Part shown: positions 61,346-64,000 of the stretch, piece by piece
Numbering within the stretch: position 1 is the stretch's first letter
How the letters are laid out: each line of letters starts with the position of its first letter
Assembly: GCA_017991555.1 (NCBI GenBank)
Contig: JAGOQM010000009.1
Coordinates: forward strand, 124,001-188,000
From: Neisseriaceae bacterium
GTDB lineage: Bacteria; Pseudomonadota; Gammaproteobacteria; Burkholderiales; Neisseriaceae
DNA length: 64,000 bases
Direction of reading: 5' to 3'
The notes under the pieces: model-generated
Told to the model about the DNA's origin: nothing
What the model saw: the letters and a program-made list of their open reading frames with translations, nothing else
Database searches by the model: none
Program-made: the position numbers and the translations under genes

Positions 61346-62011
61346 ATGAATTTACAACAACGGTATCAACAGCTCACCCAACGGCTACGGGCCGTTCAAC
61401 GGCCCTGTCAGCTGGTGGCGGTCAGTAAAACATTCCCCAGTACCGACATTGAGGCCTTATATGCAGAAGGCCAGCGTGATTTTGGTGAAAACTACGTGCA
61501 AGAATGGCATGAAAAATCACAGGCCTTGCACGCGCTCGACATTGTGTGGCATTTTATTGGCCCACTGCAATCGAATAAAACCCGACAGGTGGCTGAAGGC
61601 GCCGATTGGGTACACACCATCGAGCGCCTGAAAATAGCCAATCGTTTAAACGAGCAGCGCCCCGAACATAAAGCCCCGTTACAGGTGTGCATCCAGGTCA
61701 ACGTTTCTGGTGAGGCCAGTAAAAGTGGCGTGCTGCCGCAAGAGGTTGCGGCATTGGCCGAACAAATACAGGCGTTGCCGCGGCTGCAACTGCGTGGCCT
61801 GATGTGCATTCCAGAAGCCACCGAAGATGAGGCAGCCTTAAAACAGCAGTTTCAGACAATGCAAGATTTATTAAAAGCGCTTAACCAACAGGGCTATGCT
61901 TTAGACACCTTGTCGATGGGGATGTCGGCCGATTGGCCGTTGGCCGTACAGTATGGCGCCACCCACATCCGCATTGGCCGCGAGCTATTTGGCCAGCGTG
62001 ATTATGCTTAA
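61346..62011 (+). CDS. yggS: Pyridoxal phosphate homeostasis protein (YggS/PLPBP)
   Basis: 221 residues. LVAVSKTFPSTDIEALYAEGQRDFGENYVQEW near residue 24 (Lys for PLP binding), WHFIGPLQSNKTRQVAEGADWVHTIERLK near 70, VCIQVNVSGEASKSGV near 115, RGLMCIPE and LSMGMSADWPLAVQYGATHIRIGRELFG near the end are the alanine-racemase-like fold of YggS. It stabilises free PLP. No adjacent pyridoxal genes. Followed by proC after 31 bp. Confidence 0.95.
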   Translation: MNLQQRYQQLTQRLRAVQRPCQLVAVSKTFPSTDIEALYAEGQRDFGENYVQEWHEKSQALHALDIVWHFIGPLQSNKTRQVAEGADWVHTIERLKIANRLNEQRPEHKAPLQVCIQVNVSGEASKSGVLPQEVAALAEQIQALPRLQLRGLMCIPEATEDEAALKQQFQTMQDLLKALNQQGYALDTLSMGMSADWPLAVQYGATHIRIGRELFGQRDYA

Positions 62012-62042
62012 GCAACAGCCCCATCATCATAAAGGATAAACC

Positions 62043-62834
62043 ATGATTTACTTTTTAGGCGGCGGCAATATGGCCTCGGCCATCATTGCTGGTTTGGTGA
62101 ACGGCCCTCATCCAGTAGGGGTGATTGACACCAATGCCGATAAATTAAAAGACCTAGCCGCTCGCTATGGGGTTGAAACTTTCCAGCAAGTCCCCACCTT
62201 AAGCGCTGCTGACGTGCTGGTGTTGGCAGTTAAGCCCCAAGATTTGCAGGCCAGCTGCGCCACCATCGAACCCAATGGGGCCTTGGTGGTGTCGATTGCC
62301 GCCGGGGTTGATCTGGCAACATTAAGCCAGTATTTACGGGGTCACCAACGTTTGATTCGGATTATGCCGAATACCCCCGCGCAGGTTGGCTTAGGAATCA
62401 GCGGCGTGTATGCACCCGCACAGGTTAGCGTGGCGGATAGGGATTTGGCTGAACGCATCATGGCCGCTGTAGGTGAAGTCGTGCGTTTGGCAGACGAAGA
62501 CCAAATTCACGCCATTACCAGCATTAGTGGCAGCGGCCCAGCCTATGTGTTTTATTTAATGAATGCCCTCGCCGAGGCGGCAGCGGCCCAAGGTTTTGAT
62601 GCCGACACTGCCCGCCAGCTCAGTTTGGCCACCTTTAAAGGGGCCGTTGCCCTGGCAGAACAAAGCGGTGAAGAGTTTAGCTTATTGCAGCAAAAGGTCA
62701 CCTCTAAAGGGGGAACCACCCATGAAGCCATCGTGACGTTCACCCAAAAAGGGGTAGCAGAAGGCATCAAGGCCGGCGTTGACGCATGTAAACAGCGTTC
62801 TGAGGCGATGCAGGCAGCATTCAAACAAGGGTAA
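62043..62834 (+). CDS. proC: Pyrroline-5-carboxylate reductase
   Basis: 263 residues; last step of proline synthesis. IYFLGGGNMASAIIAGLVNG at the start is the NAD(P)-binding turn, VLAVKPQDLQ near 59, IRIMPNTPAQVGLGISGVYA near 101, TSISGSGPAYVFYLMNALAEAA near 160 and TSKGGTTHEAI near 221 are all present. yggT follows after 2 bp. Confidence 0.96.
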   Translation: MIYFLGGGNMASAIIAGLVNGPHPVGVIDTNADKLKDLAARYGVETFQQVPTLSAADVLVLAVKPQDLQASCATIEPNGALVVSIAAGVDLATLSQYLRGHQRLIRIMPNTPAQVGLGISGVYAPAQVSVADRDLAERIMAAVGEVVRLADEDQIHAITSISGSGPAYVFYLMNALAEAAAAQGFDADTARQLSLATFKGAVALAEQSGEEFSLLQQKVTSKGGTTHEAIVTFTQKGVAEGIKAGVDACKQRSEAMQAAFKQG

Positions 62835-62836
62835 TC

Positions 62837-63406
62837 ATGTTATTTTTAAAATTTATCTTGCGAACCGGTGCCGATATTTTTGGTCTGATCTGCTTCATGC
62901 GTTTTTTCCTGCAGATTGCCAAGATTCATTACGGGCATCAGCTGGCGCAATTTTGCGTGAAGGGGTCCAACTGGATTGTGCTGCCTTTGCGCCGCGGTTT
63001 ACCGGCCATTAAACAGTGGGATACCGCATCGGTGATGGCGGCCGTAGTGGTCTATTTTGTCTCATTTACACTCATCAGCGTGTTGGGCATCATAGAAGGC
63101 GGGCATTTTAGTGGTAAATTGGTGTTATTTAACGTATTAATATCGTTACTCATGACAATTAAGTCTGCCGCCTACGTATTTATTGGGGCTTTGCTATTAC
63201 AAGCCATTTTAAGCATGACGGCCCCTACGGCAGACATATTGCCAGCCTTGCATCGATTAACCGCGAAAAGTCGGGCGCCCTTTCATTTTCTCCGTCTGGG
63301 GCAGTTTGATTTTTCTGGCACCGTGGTATTGCTGATATTGCTGTGGCTAACCGGCACAATATTACCCAACCTGACCAGACTTTTGGAAAGTTATTTATTT
63401 GTGTGA
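62837..63406 (+). CDS. yggT: YggT family membrane protein
   Basis: 189 residues; two YGGT repeats with about four to five membrane segments. FLKFILRTGADIFGLICFMRFFLQIAKIHYGHQLAQF and SAAYVFIGALLLQAILSMT, PLHFLR-type segments are typical. The function is not known; in several bacteria it goes with proC and yggS. Starts 2 bp after proC. Confidence 0.9.
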   Translation: MLFLKFILRTGADIFGLICFMRFFLQIAKIHYGHQLAQFCVKGSNWIVLPLRRGLPAIKQWDTASVMAAVVVYFVSFTLISVLGIIEGGHFSGKLVLFNVLISLLMTIKSAAYVFIGALLLQAILSMTAPTADILPALHRLTAKSRAPFHFLRLGQFDFSGTVVLLILLWLTGTILPNLTRLLESYLFV

Positions 63407-63608
63407 TTAGAAGTAGTTAATAATAAATATTTGGGGTAAGATTTGAAAAAATGTGCCTAGTTTAATTGCATAAATATGGGCTTTTTTTGATAATAACTAA
63501 CATTAATTGGTTGCGTTGTGTGGTACGATGCGCAACTTTGGCATATGGGGCACCGTGTCGTGACTGGCGCCGGCCCTAGAATGTTTACTTAGAAGAGGTG
63601 GAAGCATT
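63407..63608 (+). promoter_or_regulatory. Promoter/leader region of dksA
   Basis: 200 bp, AT-rich at first. A TACGAT word at about 63523-63528 could be a -10, but the -35 is weak. An AGAGGTGG site lies before the dksA ATG. Confidence 0.4.
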
Positions 63609-64000
63609 ATGGCTAAATTAACCGAACAAGACATTGTCAACTGGACTGGCCCAGAAGATGAGTACATGAATGATGATCACTTAGAGTTTTTCAAAGAGTT
63701 ATTGATTAGCTTACAAGAAGAATTAATTCATAACGCCAACGCAACAACCAATCATCTGAAAGAGCAAGTGTCGACGCCAGACCCTGCTGACCGAGCGACT
63801 CAAGAAGAAGAGTACGCTTTAGAATTACGCACCCGTGACCGTGAGCGCAAGCTATTGGTTAAGCTACAGGCTTCATTGCGTCAAATTGAAGACGGCAGCT
63901 ATGGCTTTTGCGTGGACACTGGTGAGCCGATTGGCCTGCGCCGTTTGTTGGCACGGCCGACCGCCACGCTGTCGTTAGAAGCGCAAGAACGCCGCGAGCA
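63609..64000 (+). CDS. dksA: RNA polymerase-binding transcription factor DksA (partial, runs off the end)
   Basis: The first 130 residues are in the window. DksA binds the RNA polymerase secondary channel and works with ppGpp. The coiled coil (FFKELLISLQEEL...NHLKEQV) has acidic tip residues (DPADRATQEEEYALELRTRDRERK). The zinc-finger region reads GFCVDTGEPIGLRRLLARPTATLSLEAQERRE: only one of the four usual cysteines is present (the others are Thr, Ser and Ala). This Cys-poor form is recalled from alphaproteobacterial DksA and related proteins. The C-terminus lies beyond the window. Confidence 0.95.
   Translation, partial: MAKLTEQDIVNWTGPEDEYMNDDHLEFFKELLISLQEELIHNANATTNHLKEQVSTPDPADRATQEEEYALELRTRDRERKLLVKLQASLRQIEDGSYGFCVDTGEPIGLRRLLARPTATLSLEAQERRE

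Noticed and set aside
1..64000. Neisseria-type DNA uptake sequences
   Set aside because: GCCGTCTGAA and its reverse complement were not seen, and terminators here do not carry them.

Overview
The window is a chromosomal stretch of a Gram-negative bacterium, most likely a betaproteobacterium of the order Neisseriales. The evidence is the gene content and its neighbourhoods: pgk, waaA and lpxC close together, a pilT / yggS-proC-yggT block, tamA-tamB, a cysteine-poor DksA, a HiPIP electron carrier, and outer-membrane and LPS genes throughout. The Neisseria uptake word GCCGTCTGAA was not seen by eye, so this is probably not Neisseria itself. No insertion sequence, prophage, CRISPR array, rRNA or tRNA was recognised.

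Layout. 0.2-2.8 kb: HiPIP, a flavin reductase and an amino-acid/sodium symporter. 2.8-3.85 kb: a large inverted-repeat locus. 3.9-11 kb, minus strand: fba, an O-antigen-ligase-like protein, a LysE exporter, pgk, aroG and sstT. 11.2-20.6 kb, plus strand: tamA-tamB, waaA, mrp and argE. 20.6-24.9 kb: an RhtA-type exporter and nrdG-nrdD, with a pair of NrdR-like boxes. 25-26.3 kb: a second inverted-repeat locus of the same family. 26.3-30.4 kb: a TMEM165-type manganese exporter behind a yybP-ykoY riboswitch, a luciferase-like oxidoreductase, an SSB-like protein, ydhR, lplA and speG. 30.4-31.8 kb: a gene-poor stretch with six perfect DnaA boxes. 32.6-39.2 kb: a phenol hydroxylase operon (dmpKLMNOP type) and its divergent DmpR/MopR-type regulator. 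39.4-47.2 kb: housekeeping genes including mnmE and lpxC. 47.2-47.9 kb: a strong oriC candidate. 47.9-64 kb: selO, yigZ, waaC, trmO, tsaC, purD, a patatin-like lipoprotein, bioC-bioH, comF, trmL, rlpA, rarD, pilT, yggS-proC-yggT and the start of dksA.

Two themes stand out. First, the window looks origin-proximal. The gap between lpxC and selO has five perfect DnaA boxes in 435 bp, all in one orientation. Two perfect parS palindromes and two variant parS sites also lie in the window, one of the perfect ones inside mnmE coding sequence. Second, the phenol regulator is unusual. Its sensor keeps every phenol- and zinc-binding position recalled from MopR. Its AAA+ module has lost the sigma-54 contact motif (GAFTGA is GAMLGV) and the Walker B aspartate. 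The intergenic region still has two tandem DmpR/XylR-type operators, but no -24/-12 promoter was found. This suggests a phenol-responsive regulator rewired away from sigma-54.

The phenol operon converts phenol to catechol only; no catechol-cleaving gene follows. Envelope biogenesis (tamAB, waaA, waaC, lpxC, ligase, rlpA), tRNA modification (mnmE, trmO, trmL, tsaC) and cofactor genes (bioCH, lplA, yggS) make up most of the rest. All calls are by reading; no database search was run.
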